A stretch of 64,000 bases of DNA, from positions 62,001 through 126,000 of the forward strand of contig NZ_JAGUCO010000011.1 of the NCBI RefSeq assembly GCF_018271995.1. Direction: 5' to 3'. The DNA comes from Carboxylicivirga linearis (GTDB lineage: Bacteria; Bacteroidota; Bacteroidia; Bacteroidales; Marinilabiliaceae). Under the pieces are notes generated by a model that did not search any database, had not been told where the DNA came from, and saw only the letters and a list, made by a program, of their open reading frames with translations. Positions within the stretch are counted from its first letter, which is position 1. Each line of letters starts with the position of its first letter. A program made the position numbers and the translations under genes. Shown one piece after another: positions 18,092-27,131 of this stretch.

Positions 18092-20326
18092 TTATTGGCT
18101 TAAATGAGCCAGCACCAGCTTTATATCGCCATAACTTATTTTTGCCCCCATTGCCTGTTTAATTTCATTTAATAAAGGCATTTCATTGTCTTGGCAGTAT
18201 TTAGTTATTTTCTTCACTACTTTTTCACTTACTAAATCAAACACATCAATTTCCCCAATCTGTACATAATGAGCCAAATGACTTTCAATAGTTGAAACAA
18301 CAAAGCCACGTTCTTCGGCTATCTCTTTTATGGTTTTTCCGTCTTTATATAAGGCGTAAGTGATTTCCTTTGTTGGTATTTTCTTTGGCTTTTCTTCTTT
18401 GGCTTTTTTTCCTACTGTTTTCTTCGATCGACTTTGTGTTGATTCAAACAAAGGCATATCTTTTAATGAGTCTTTGTTAACCTCTGTTTTTTCAATGGCT
18501 GATTTTAAAAGAATCTCAGCTTTAAAAATATGTTGTAACTGACGGGCAAATAATCGATCTACTTCATCCAGTTCTTTCAAATATTTCTTTAACCCTTTGG
18601 TTCCTTTTAAATCCTCAACATGATCTTTTACCTTTTGTGATAAAGCCGTTAACTGAGGCTCAAAATATGATTTGGCATCTCCCACTCTTTTATACAGATG
18701 TTGCAACATATCTTCCTTATTCTCAAAAACAATCTTACGGATCTGTAATTTAAACTGATCGCTGACCTTACGAAGAGGTAAAAACTCCTGCAGTAAGTCT
18801 TCAGCCCATTTCTGATATTGCTGCTTTGCTGATCGTTTCGCATCCTTGTCATACGAATCGGCATGGAAAGCCAATCCACTATTCAGCCAGGCAAAATCAA
18901 ATGCATCCAACGCCGCTTCTGAAACATATTGGATGGTAGCCGACTCTAACTCACTTTCGAGAGTACCAACAGGCTGAATATGGCTTGTAAATTCAGTTAC
19001 CTGCTGATCGCATGATAAGCCTTGAGTTGGCAAAGGAGCCGTTAGTGTTAATCCTTCCAAACCTGTCAGTCGCGATAAAGCCACATAAATCTGACCTGGT
19101 GCAAAAGCCTGCGAAACATCAATAACTGCTTTATTAAAGGTCAAGCCCTGACTTTTATGAACCGTTATAGCCCATGCCAGTTTTAATGGGTAATGCGTAA
19201 AGGTTCCAATCACCTTTTCTTCAATATCACCCGTTTCGGCATTCAGCGAAAAACGTTTATTTTCCCAACCATACGGCTCAACGATTGCAGATGGTGATCC
19301 ATCTGGGAAACTCACCTCAATCAGATCATCATCCAAAGCACTTATCGAACCAATCTTACCGTTGAAATAACGCTGTTCGCCCGAGTAATCGTTCTTTACA
19401 AACATTACCTGGGCACCTTTTTTCAGCACCAGCTTTTCTTCTATCGGATAATTATACTCGTTAAAATCCCCCGTTACCTCAGCATGAAAGAAAAACGACT
19501 CGCCAGATAACTCAGCCAATGCTCTGCGATTGATATCATCAGCCTTATAGTTATGCGTGGTTAAAAAGATGTTTCCTTTATCGCTCAAATAATCAAAACC
19601 GGGTCGATAACATTTATTCAACAACTCAACATCTGCCTTGGTAATTTTATTATCGCGCAGGTTATTAAGCAAACTCACAAAATCAGCATCCGATTGACGA
19701 TAAATCTTCTCCAACTGAATAACAATGGGAGATTGCTGCTTTAAAGCCAGGGAATGAAAGAAATAGTACCCTTTATAATAGTTGGATAAATAATTCCATT
19801 CATCATCTTTTACAACAGGTGGAAGCTGCAATAAATCACCTATAAAAAGCACCTGAACACCGCCAAAAGCCATGTCGCGTTGCCTTCGTACTGATCGTAA
19901 AATAGTATCAATGGCATCCAACAAATCGGCTCGTAGCATACTTACCTCATCAATAATTAACAGCTCCAGCTCTTTAAGCATATTTCGCTTTACCTGATGA
20001 AGTTTTGTCTTCCCTAATAAACTTTTAGGTGTATTTATTTGAGTACTTGTTCCCCCTGAAAAACCAATATTATTATCTGGAACAAAAGCACCATATGGCA
20101 ACTGAAACAATGAATGCAATGTTACTCCTCCAGCATTAATCGCAGCAATTCCGGTTGGTGCAGCCACAATAGTATTTTTGTGGGTATTTGCAGTGATCTC
20201 GCGTAGCAAGGTTGTTTTACCTGTACCTGCTTTACCTGTTAAAAAAATGCAACGATTGGTATTATTGATGTAGCGCTTGGTTAATTCAGCTATCGGATTA
20301 TATTCAATTGTCTTTTTCTCTTCCAT
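18092..20326 (-). CDS. Pif1-like superfamily 1 helicase with C-terminal helix-turn-helix domain
   Basis: AAA/SF1B helicase of 744 residues. Walker A is GKAGTGKTTLL (31-41), preceded by the FLT strand. Motif Ia is VAAPTGIAAINAGG, with TLHSLFQLPYG next. Walker B is LLIIDEVSMLRADLLD, followed by GGVQVLFIGDLLQLPPV and the arginine finger region EKIYRQSD. The second RecA half has the WAITVHKSQGLTF motif and QIYVALSRL. The C-terminal 90 residues carry an RQC/HTH_40-like helix-turn-helix (LYKDGKTIKEIAEERGF). Likely role: unwinding DNA in repair or replication-fork maintenance. A paralogue with a different tail lies at 52539-54545. Confidence 0.9.
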   Translation of the reverse strand: MEEKKTIEYNPIAELTKRYINNTNRCIFLTGKAGTGKTTLLREITANTHKNTIVAAPTGIAAINAGGVTLHSLFQLPYGAFVPDNNIGFSGGTSTQINTPKSLLGKTKLHQVKRNMLKELELLIIDEVSMLRADLLDAIDTILRSVRRQRDMAFGGVQVLFIGDLLQLPPVVKDDEWNYLSNYYKGYYFFHSLALKQQSPIVIQLEKIYRQSDADFVSLLNNLRDNKITKADVELLNKCYRPGFDYLSDKGNIFLTTHNYKADDINRRALAELSGESFFFHAEVTGDFNEYNYPIEEKLVLKKGAQVMFVKNDYSGEQRYFNGKIGSISALDDDLIEVSFPDGSPSAIVEPYGWENKRFSLNAETGDIEEKVIGTFTHYPLKLAWAITVHKSQGLTFNKAVIDVSQAFAPGQIYVALSRLTGLEGLTLTAPLPTQGLSCDQQVTEFTSHIQPVGTLESELESATIQYVSEAALDAFDFAWLNSGLAFHADSYDKDAKRSAKQQYQKWAEDLLQEFLPLRKVSDQFKLQIRKIVFENKEDMLQHLYKRVGDAKSYFEPQLTALSQKVKDHVEDLKGTKGLKKYLKELDEVDRLFARQLQHIFKAEILLKSAIEKTEVNKDSLKDMPLFESTQSRSKKTVGKKAKEEKPKKIPTKEITYALYKDGKTIKEIAEERGFVVSTIESHLAHYVQIGEIDVFDLVSEKVVKKITKYCQDNEMPLLNEIKQAMGAKISYGDIKLVLAHLSQ

Positions 20327-20517
20327 TGTTTGGCAAAGGTCATCATTTTATACGAATGATAAAATTTGCACATCCATAAATCTAATAATTGGTTTTAATA
20401 ACACTTAATAATTAATTCATCCCCTTTATCATTATAATGTATCATTTATCTTTACTAAAGGATATTGGGGGATACACATTTTAACTATCTTGCACAACCT
20501 AACAAAATAGAACATCA

Positions 20518-21243
20518 ATGATTTGGATCTTACTTTTTCAATTAATTTTCGGAGGTTCTAACAACCCTTTAATGTTTCCCAAATTTGAGAAACATGCTAA
20601 ACATATCATACAAGATAAAGAACGCCTTGACAAGGTACTGACAGATCATAAAGAAACTAAATCGAATGTAAAGACTTTCACTAAGGCTGAAAAAAAGTAC
20701 AATAAAACCATTCATAAACTGGAAAAAGATGAAAATATTTCCAGAGATAGTATTGAAGTCGTAATACAAGAATACCTCGATTTTAAAAAAGATGTACTAT
20801 TAACAGAAATAGATACTTACACCAAAACCAAGCAAAATATCAAAGAGGAAGAATGGAATCTTATAATCCAAGAATCCATTAAAGGTTTTAAGAAATTTAA
20901 AAAGTTTCAGGATAAACAAACTGAAAAAAACCACGACTATTGGGTGAAGCTAGAAAAGAAATTCAAGTCAAACGATGAAGATATAAAAAATGAAATAACA
21001 TCGATGATTGATGATTACAACAAATACAAGAGCAAGGTAATGTTACTAAGATCACCGTCGAACAAGAAACTCACAGGTTATTACACTACTAAAGATGAGC
21101 TTATAAAAATGGTTGATGTGGCAATTAGTGCGCAACGAAAATTATTTGATGTTCGTCTTGACCTTCGTGAGCTGATTTTTAATAATCCTGATAAATTTAA
21201 AGTCAATAAGGCTATGAATAAATTGAAAAAGGTAACTTATTAA
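20518..21243 (+). CDS. Unrecognised Lys/Glu-rich coiled-coil protein with hydrophobic N-terminus
   Basis: I do not recognise a family. The 241-residue chain begins with a short hydrophobic stretch (MIWILLFQLIFGGSN) that could be a membrane anchor or an uncleaved signal. The rest is highly charged, mostly Lys, Glu and Asp, with heptad-like helical sections and almost no Pro or Gly, so it is predicted to be alpha-helical coiled coil. It is a single gene between the Pif1-like helicase (divergent) and the MDP-1-like phosphatase (convergent, ending 11 bases away). The frame is long and unbroken and there is a plausible ATG, so a real gene is likely. Confidence 0.7.
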   Translation: MIWILLFQLIFGGSNNPLMFPKFEKHAKHIIQDKERLDKVLTDHKETKSNVKTFTKAEKKYNKTIHKLEKDENISRDSIEVVIQEYLDFKKDVLLTEIDTYTKTKQNIKEEEWNLIIQESIKGFKKFKKFQDKQTEKNHDYWVKLEKKFKSNDEDIKNEITSMIDDYNKYKSKVMLLRSPSNKKLTGYYTTKDELIKMVDVAISAQRKLFDVRLDLRELIFNNPDKFKVNKAMNKLKKVTY

Positions 21244-21254
21244 CTTTATAGTTG

Positions 21255-21722
21255 TTATAGTTGGATTAATGCATCGTTGACAATAACTGTGCTTACCCCA
21301 TCATCCACTAAAACGGCTTGCACTCCCAGTGAGCCAACATCATGAATATTGCGCATCTCATCATCAAAAAACACCATCCTTTCAAAAGGTATACCACTGT
21401 CTTTTTGTAATTGATTAAAATGGGCAATCTTACTACTTGGATAAATCTCCTGATAGGTGAAATAATTTTCAATATCTAATAGTTTAAGAAGTTGCCTGGC
21501 CCACGAAGGAGAACTTGTTCGGGATGCCAAAGCCATTGTAATATTTCGCTCTTTTAAATCATCCAAAATTGATCTTACATCGGGATACAAAACAATCTCA
21601 GATCCATATGAATCGACCACATGATTATTGACTCTTTTATATGGCGGATTCGTACAATCGCACCAGGTTCCACCTGCATCCCAAAGGGTAAAATCCAAAT
21701 CAAAAACAACTAATTTATCCAT
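21255..21722 (-). CDS. Magnesium-dependent phosphatase-1 (MDP-1)-like HAD phosphatase
   Basis: HAD-superfamily protein of 155 residues. Motif I is VVFDLDFTLWDAGGTWCD with the nucleophile and acid/base Asp pair. Motif II is MALASRTSSPSWARQLL, and motif III/IV is SSKIAHFNQLQ followed by VFFDDEMRN. The FTLWDAGGTW and SRTSSP features are those of the MDP-1 family, known as protein-tyrosine or sugar-phosphate phosphatases and implicated in repair of glycated species. A TATTTTTG box sits about 5 bases upstream of the ATG on this strand, so the leader would be very short. Confidence 0.86.
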   Translation of the reverse strand: MDKLVVFDLDFTLWDAGGTWCDCTNPPYKRVNNHVVDSYGSEIVLYPDVRSILDDLKERNITMALASRTSSPSWARQLLKLLDIENYFTYQEIYPSSKIAHFNQLQKDSGIPFERMVFFDDEMRNIHDVGSLGVQAVLVDDGVSTVIVNDALIQL

Positions 21723-21927
21723 AAGGCAAAAATAAAGTTTTTATAGAAACTTAGACTTATAGATTATTAGACAATAGATATTCTTCAACTATCAAATGCT
21801 CTGTGTTTTTTTTGTATAATACCCAAAGACTCTATCTTTACTTTTTCAAAAAAGTAATACTGTATTATTTAATTAAGATGCACATCAACTACTGCCTACT
21901 GACTAAACAACTAACGAACTAACATGT

Positions 21928-22815
21928 ATGGATTATCGCGATAAAGTATTTATAAGCGTTGCTGAAAACCTGAGCTTTTCAAAAGCTGCCGATGAATTAT
22001 TCATCAGCCAGCCCGCTATCACCAAGCATATTAAAGAGTTGGAACGCAAACTCAACATTACTTTATTCGATAGAAAAGGAAATAAGATTTACCTTACTGA
22101 GGCTGGAAAACTCACTTATAGCCATCTGAAAAAAGTTGAACAGCAGTACCGCGAACTGGAATTTGAGATTGGCAGAATTAACGATACATTTTTAGGAGAA
22201 TTAAAAGTGGGAGCTAGTTCAACCATTTCGCAATATCTTCTTCCAAAAGCCATGGCCAGTTTTCATAAGCGATACCCACAAATTGAACTCTACTTGACAA
22301 ATGGCAACTCCTTTGAAATGGAGCAACTATTATTAAAAAATGAAATTGATATGGCATTGGTAGAAAATGGTTCATCGCAATCAAGTATCAAATACCTTCC
22401 TTTTATGAATGATGAACTGATTGTGGTAACAGGCTCAGACAGTATTTATGCCAAGCAAAAAAACATTTCGTTAGCTGATTTTCAAGAAATCCCGCTTGTT
22501 CTTCGTGAAAAAGGATCGGGAACATTAGATGTAATTAAGAAAGCCTTGCAAAATAACGGTGTAAGTATCGAGCATTTGAATACTTTGATTCACCTTGGGA
22601 GTACCGAAGCAATTAAAAATTTTTTAAAAGATTTTGACGGCATTGCTGTTCTATCCGACAAAGCCGTAACAACTGAAATATATCTGAATCAACTGGTTCA
22701 GTTATCAGTGAAAGGCTTTGATATTCCTCGTCATCTAAGGTTTGCTCTGCACCAGGGACAACCTACTCATTTAGTAGAATTATTTATGAATCATCTTCTT
22801 CAGTATAACTTTTAA
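21928..22815 (+). CDS. LysR-family transcriptional regulator (CysB/YeiE-like)
   Basis: The N-terminal winged helix shows FISVAENLSFSKAADELFISQPAITKHIKELE, the canonical LysR reader. A linker helix and a two-lobed effector domain follow (GELKVGASSTISQYLLP, DMALVENGSS, LREKGSGTLD). Length 295 is typical. The next genes encode a YeiH-type transporter and a TauE/SafE-type transporter on the same strand. YeiE/YeiH and CysB-type pairs elsewhere respond to sulfur compounds, so this regulator probably controls them in response to sulfite, sulfate or a thiol. The YeiH gene also has its own promoter. Confidence 0.9.
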   Translation: MDYRDKVFISVAENLSFSKAADELFISQPAITKHIKELERKLNITLFDRKGNKIYLTEAGKLTYSHLKKVEQQYRELEFEIGRINDTFLGELKVGASSTISQYLLPKAMASFHKRYPQIELYLTNGNSFEMEQLLLKNEIDMALVENGSSQSSIKYLPFMNDELIVVTGSDSIYAKQKNISLADFQEIPLVLREKGSGTLDVIKKALQNNGVSIEHLNTLIHLGSTEAIKNFLKDFDGIAVLSDKAVTTEIYLNQLVQLSVKGFDIPRHLRFALHQGQPTHLVELFMNHLLQYNF

Positions 22816-22838
22816 TTATAGACTATAAATATTTACTA

Positions 22839-22870
22839 TTTGTTTTAATTATACACTCGAGCTATTTTTG
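22839..22870 (+). promoter_or_regulatory. Bacteroidota sigma promoter of the YeiH-like gene
   Basis: TTTG at 22839-22842, a 20-base spacer and TATTTTTG at 22863-22870 fit the TTG-N19-21-TAnnTTTG consensus. The ATG lies 16 bases beyond the -7 box, giving a very short leader. Confidence 0.7.
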
Positions 22871-22886
22871 TTTCAAAATTTAGCTT

Positions 22887-23810
22887 ATGGCTGATGTAAA
22901 AAAATATAGTCGTCCACTAATTCTATTAATTATAATACTATGCTTCACCCCAATAATGTCACCAGCATTGGCATTGTTGTCAGGTATAGCATTGTCGGCA
23001 TTAGGCATCAAACTCGAAAAAGTAAAAAAATACACATCATCAGTTTTACAATATTCAATTGTATTGATGGGGTTTGGAATGAGCTTATCTGAGGTAATTA
23101 AAGCATCAAAAAACGGCTTTATCGAAACAGCTATTTCAGTTGTTGTGGTAATGACAAGCGGGCTGCTTTTAGGTCGCTTATTAAAAGTTAAGAGTAAAAC
23201 TGCTATACTGATCTCAGCTGGTACAGCTATATGTGGCGGAAGTGCTATTGCAGCTATTTCTCCCGTTTTAAACAGTGAAGAAAATGAAAGCTCAATGGCT
23301 TTGATTGTTATATTTATTCTTAATGCTGTTGCCTTATTAATATTTCCTTCAATAGGGCATTATTTTAATCTAAGTCAGGAAACCTTTGGCAATTGGGCAG
23401 CCATTGCCATTCATGATACGAGTTCTGTAACAGGTGCCGGAGCCGCATATGGTTCTGAAGCCTTACAAATAGCAACCACCGTAAAACTAATTAGAGCATT
23501 ATGGATTATTCCATTATCTGTAGTTATTGCATTATTTAATAAAAAAGAGGGCAGTAGAAAAATTACCTTCCCATGGTTTATAGTATTGTTCGCCCTAGCC
23601 ATTGCAATTGCTAATCTATTTCCATCCATGAGTGAAACGTACACTCATTTAAACTGGTTGGGTAGACGAGGAATTGTAGTGGCACTTTTTTTAATAGGTT
23701 CTGGCTTTTCTGTTAAAAGCATAAAACAATCGGGTTCACGCAGTTTTATTTTGGGCATTGCTCTTTGGTGTATTATTGGTGTTGGTTCATTCTTAATCTT
23801 AACTTCATAA
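22887..23810 (+). CDS. YeiH/UPF0324-family putative sulfate exporter
   Basis: Inner-membrane protein of 307 residues with about ten hydrophobic helices. Family features are GIALSALGIKLEKVKKYTSS near the N-terminus, VLMGFGMSLSEV, the conserved TAICGGSAIAAISP, and the HDTSSVTGAGAAYG block. UPF0324/YeiH proteins are proposed sulfate or sulfite exporters, a function based mostly on regulon context. It follows a LysR regulator and is separated by 2 bases from a TauE/SafE-type transporter gene, which supports handling of a sulfur oxyanion. Direct biochemical support for the family is limited. Confidence 0.88.
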   Translation: MADVKKYSRPLILLIIILCFTPIMSPALALLSGIALSALGIKLEKVKKYTSSVLQYSIVLMGFGMSLSEVIKASKNGFIETAISVVVVMTSGLLLGRLLKVKSKTAILISAGTAICGGSAIAAISPVLNSEENESSMALIVIFILNAVALLIFPSIGHYFNLSQETFGNWAAIAIHDTSSVTGAGAAYGSEALQIATTVKLIRALWIIPLSVVIALFNKKEGSRKITFPWFIVLFALAIAIANLFPSMSETYTHLNWLGRRGIVVALFLIGSGFSVKSIKQSGSRSFILGIALWCIIGVGSFLILTS

Positions 23811-23812
23811 TT

Positions 23813-24529
23813 ATGCTTAATATCGGAGGTTTTTTGGTTATACTATTAGCTAGTCTGATAAAAGGTATCACAGGCTTTGGTTTTGCATTGATTTCATTGC
23901 CTTTGTTGATGATTTGGTATTCGCCTAAAGAACTAATTCCGATATTAATGATGTGTAATCTGATTTCGTCCATTCTGATTGTTCTTCAGAAGAAGGAGAA
24001 AAAACTGGTAAACAAAAAATTCAGAACCTTAATTATATACGGAGGTATCTTCACCATTTTAGGAGTCATCACATTAAAAGCAATATCTGAAGGTTTCCTA
24101 GTTAAGTTTTTGGGAGTATTCTTTATCCTCTTATCAATCATCACCCTGCTCAACCGAAGTATGACTTTTGATATTTCGAAGAAATGGTACAAGGTGGCAG
24201 GAGCATTTATCGGATATCTCACAGGCAGTATCTCGGTTAGCGGTCCGCCTTTGGCATTATTCTTAAACATGGCTAATGTAAGTAATCGCGAGTTTCGTGA
24301 GATCTTCTCATGGTTTAATATTGTATCGGCTTTCATAGCCATTATTGGATATTATCATTTGGGTATGATAACGAATCAAATGCTGTTAACAACATTATAT
24401 ATAATACCTATCCTGCTATTGGGAACAGTAGTAGGAAAACATTTAAACCAAATATTACCTGCTGCTTTATTTAAGAAAATAAGTCTGTATATCACCATTA
24501 TGGTCAGCATTTTTCTATTGATTAAGTAG
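23813..24529 (+). CDS. TSUP-family transporter (TauE/SafE-like sulfite/organosulfonate exporter)
   Basis: Membrane protein of 238 residues. I chose the ATG at 23813 (MLNIGGFLVILLASLIKGITG) because it follows the YeiH stop by 2 bases. The longer frame from 23765 would overlap YeiH and has a poor N-terminus. Seven to eight hydrophobic segments are seen, with the family motif KGITGFGFALISLPLL repeated in degenerate form as GYLTGSISVSGPPLALFL, the usual internal duplication of TauE/SafE proteins. Probably exports sulfite, sulfoacetate or a similar anion. Confidence 0.88.
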   Translation: MLNIGGFLVILLASLIKGITGFGFALISLPLLMIWYSPKELIPILMMCNLISSILIVLQKKEKKLVNKKFRTLIIYGGIFTILGVITLKAISEGFLVKFLGVFFILLSIITLLNRSMTFDISKKWYKVAGAFIGYLTGSISVSGPPLALFLNMANVSNREFREIFSWFNIVSAFIAIIGYYHLGMITNQMLLTTLYIIPILLLGTVVGKHLNQILPAALFKKISLYITIMVSIFLLIK

Positions 24530-24569
24530 CACGTAAACTATTCATTTTTAACCTTCCTCGTATAGGAGC

Positions 24570-24603
24570 TATAATATGACAGTTTTTGTACTGTCATATT
24601 ATA
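24570..24603. promoter_or_regulatory. Perfect 13-bp inverted repeat, possible operator or terminator
   Basis: TATAATATGACAG and its exact complement CTGTCATATTATA are separated by an 8-base loop. There is no T-run on the plus strand, so it is not a standard terminator. It lies 41 bases after the TauE/SafE-type gene and 141 before the SQR-like gene. It could be an operator, an mRNA 3' end stabiliser or a terminator acting without a U-tract. Confidence 0.5.
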
Positions 24604-24744
24604 CCCTGTCGACCACTATCTGCCTATTGACATTTTTCGTTTAGCAAAAAGACAAGCAATATTTTTGCTTCAACAATTTTATTTCATCCACTCCGACGGT
24701 GGAATTGATAAAAATTCGGTTGTACCTTTTGTTAAAAAAAGATT

Positions 24745-25929
24745 ATGAAACCAGAAGCAGATAAACATTTTGTAGTATTAGGTGGAGGAATTGCAGGTGT
24801 TGAGGCAGCCATTAAACTCAGAGAAAAAGGTTATAGAGTAACACTGGTATCAAACCGCGATTACTTTTTTGTGTATCCTATTTCCATATGGATTCCCGTT
24901 AAAGGTATTAGTTTTGACGACAGCTCTGTTAAACTCGACAAGCTTCAGAAGAAACATGGATTTGGACTAATCATCGATTCTGTTGTTCATATTGATCCGA
25001 AAAATAATAGAGTTCAACTGCAGAACAGTGAAATTACCTACGATTATCTGTTTATTGCTTTAGGTATGCATAAGGTAAAAGCCAAAGGCATCGAAAACAC
25101 TTTATCTATTTGTGGGGCTCCTGAGCAAGCACTTGATATTAAGGATGAGCTTGAAAAACTGGTTCAACGCGGCAGTGGAAAAATTGCGATCGGCTTTGGT
25201 GGTAACCCCAAAGATCCCAAAGGAACCGTTGTTAGAGGTGGACCTGCCTTTGAATTGCTGTTTAATATCAGCACTTACCTAAAGAAAAAAGGATTATTGG
25301 ATTCTTTTGAGCTGAACTTTTTTGCCCCGATGGCTGAGCCGGGTAAAAAAATGGGTACCAAAGCTTATGGGAATCTTAGCAAGTTTTTTAAACGATATAA
25401 GGTCAACCAACATGTTGGCAAAAAAATTCTTGGTTTTAATCAAGGTGAGATATTGTTTGAAGGCGATAAGAAGCTCGAAAGCGATCTAATCATTTTTATA
25501 GCAGGTGGATCAGGCCATTCTGTTCTTCAGAATGCAGATCTACCGTTGACTGAATCGGGATTTGTAAAAACACACCCAACCTGTCAGGTAGAAGGATACG
25601 AAAACATTTATGCTATTGGCGATTCTGCAGACATGATTGGACCTAAATGGGCTGCCAAACAAGGACACATGGCAGAAATAATGGCTGATGTAGCAGCTTA
25701 TAATGTACATCAACAGATTTTAGGAACAGGTAAATCAAAAACATACACCGATAAAATCAGCATTATTTGTGTAATGGACTCAGGTGATGGCGCTGCTTAC
25801 GTTTCAAGAACCAATAAAAAAGAAACTATGATAATGCTGCCCATTGTTGGGCATTGGTTGAAAAAAGCCTGGGGATTTTATTTTAAGAAATCTAAACTGA
25901 AACTTATTCCTCGCATTCCGGGAATGTAA
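24745..25929 (+). CDS. Sulfide:quinone oxidoreductase-like FAD/NAD(P)-binding flavoprotein
   Basis: Flavoprotein of 394 residues of the SQR/NDH-2/FCC superfamily. The FAD site is VVLGGGIAGVEAAIKLREKGY, and the second dinucleotide part follows DYLFIALGMHK. The conserved C-terminal FAD motif is YAIGDSADMIGPKWAAKQGHMAE. Cys residues occur in SICGAPEQ, HPTCQVEG and IICVMD. Whether they form the redox-active pair of true sulfide:quinone oxidoreductases cannot be decided by eye. A membrane-binding C-terminus is possible (LKKAWGFYFKKSKLKLIP). It sits between sulfur transporters and thioredoxin genes, which supports a sulfide or persulfide role. Confidence 0.82.
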   Translation: MKPEADKHFVVLGGGIAGVEAAIKLREKGYRVTLVSNRDYFFVYPISIWIPVKGISFDDSSVKLDKLQKKHGFGLIIDSVVHIDPKNNRVQLQNSEITYDYLFIALGMHKVKAKGIENTLSICGAPEQALDIKDELEKLVQRGSGKIAIGFGGNPKDPKGTVVRGGPAFELLFNISTYLKKKGLLDSFELNFFAPMAEPGKKMGTKAYGNLSKFFKRYKVNQHVGKKILGFNQGEILFEGDKKLESDLIIFIAGGSGHSVLQNADLPLTESGFVKTHPTCQVEGYENIYAIGDSADMIGPKWAAKQGHMAEIMADVAAYNVHQQILGTGKSKTYTDKISIICVMDSGDGAAYVSRTNKKETMIMLPIVGHWLKKAWGFYFKKSKLKLIPRIPGM

Positions 25930-26082
25930 GAAATGACATATCACCCCAAACCCCTAAAGGGGCTTACTATGAGGGTTGATCCCTTTAAAGATTCCAGATA
26001 CAGAGAGGCAGATATGAATTAAACAACATTTTATCTCAAGGTGAGGTGGAATTTACGTCAAAAGAAAGATTAAATCGGTTGA

Positions 26083-26556
26083 ATGGAAAATCAAGATTAT
26101 ATAAAACTTTACAACGAAAAGGATAAATCAATTCTGAAGATTGCAGAAGACTCGCTGAATCCAAAAATTGACAGAGTAAGTGAAATAATTGCTTATTGCC
26201 ACGAGGCAGGGATTAAGAAAGTGGGAATTGCCAATTGCATTGCTTTTGAAAAGCAGGCTCATGCCTTGGAACAAGTTCTTACTTTAAACAACCTAGAGGT
26301 TGCTAAAGCAAATTGCAAGCTGGGAAAAGTAAAGTTTGATGCTTTGGTTCCAGGTTACAAAGGCACATCGTGTAATCCTGCTGGTCAGGCTGATTTTCTG
26401 CATCAAAACAAAACAGAACTCAACATTATGATGGGACTTTGTGTAGGCCATGATATGATTTTCAATGCTAAATCAAAAGTTCCGGTAACGCCATTAGTTG
26501 TAAAAGACCGCAAGCTAAAACATCATCCATTAGCTGCATTAAACACTGAAAAATAA
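26083..26556 (+). CDS. DUF1847 family Cys-rich protein
   Basis: The 157-residue protein has conserved Cys39-His40 (AYCHEAG), Cys52 (ANCIAF), Cys78 (ANCKLG), Cys97 (TSCNPAGQA) and Cys120 with His123 (GLCVGHD). The pattern fits DUF1847, a family thought to bind metal because of these Cys residues; no function is established. It overlaps in context with the thioredoxin gene 5 bases downstream, so the two are almost certainly co-transcribed. The 153 bases before it hold only a small CCCCTAAAGGGG palindrome and no gene. Confidence 0.83.
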   Translation: MENQDYIKLYNEKDKSILKIAEDSLNPKIDRVSEIIAYCHEAGIKKVGIANCIAFEKQAHALEQVLTLNNLEVAKANCKLGKVKFDALVPGYKGTSCNPAGQADFLHQNKTELNIMMGLCVGHDMIFNAKSKVPVTPLVVKDRKLKHHPLAALNTEK

Positions 26557-26561
26557 AAATA

Positions 26562-26990
26562 ATGAGTACAACCTTAATAATCATCGGTATTGTTGTTTTG
26601 GCATTGATTGTTTACGTGGCAATCAACTATAAAAAAATGAAAAATATGCCTGACACACCCGCTAGTTCAAAGATTAGAATTTTGGACAATAAGAATTTTA
26701 AAACTCAGATCAGATCCGGAGTTACGTTGGTTGATTTTTGGGCTCCCTGGTGCGGACCATGTAAAATGATGTCACCAGTTTTGAACGACGTTGCTGAATC
26801 GTTGGAAAATGGCTCTAAAGTAGCCAAAGTAAATGTAGATAATCATCAGCCAATAGCTGCCAAATACAAGGTTAGAAACATCCCAACCCTTATTTTATTT
26901 AAAGATGGAAAAGAGGTTGACCGCTTTGTGGGCATTAAAACGCATAAGTTTTTATTGAAAGAAATTGAGAAGCACCAACAATCAGCTTAG
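26562..26990 (+). CDS. Membrane-anchored thioredoxin
   Basis: A thioredoxin fold with the active site WAPWCGPCKMM (Cys64, Cys67) and the cis-Pro loop VRNIPTLILF is preceded by an uncleaved N-terminal transmembrane helix (TTLIIIGIVVLALIVYVAI). The helix is followed by Lys-rich KKMKN, which suggests Nout-Cin topology and a cytoplasmic thioredoxin domain at the membrane. Orientation is inferred from charge only. It lies 5 bases after the DUF1847 gene and may reduce that protein or the SQR-like enzyme. It is distinct from the thioredoxin domain in the fusion at 29355-30626. Confidence 0.9.
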   Translation: MSTTLIIIGIVVLALIVYVAINYKKMKNMPDTPASSKIRILDNKNFKTQIRSGVTLVDFWAPWCGPCKMMSPVLNDVAESLENGSKVAKVNVDNHQPIAAKYKVRNIPTLILFKDGKEVDRFVGIKTHKFLLKEIEKHQQSA

Positions 26991-27131
26991 TTATCTATTT
27001 AAAAGCATTATTAATTATGCAGAAACGGTTCTATTCTTATTATTTGAAGAAAGAATATTGTAAATTACAACGATCGTTACACTGCAATTATTAGCATTTC
27101 TTGTTAATCAGAACATTTTAAAAATATTCAT

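Noticed and set aside
23765-23812. Longer TauE/SafE start overlapping YeiH
   Set aside because: It would overlap the YeiH gene by 46 bases; the ATG at 23813 gives the family N-terminus with a 2-base gap.
25942-25965. CCCCTAAAGGGG palindrome after the SQR-like gene, as terminator
   Set aside because: The stem is short, there is no T-run and it resembles scattered Bacteroidota intergenic repeats.
27017-27094. 25-codon frame beginning MQKRFYSYY before the methyltransferase
   Set aside because: No coding support, no spaced operon context and no conserved-looking composition; the Cys peptide at 27888 has much better context.
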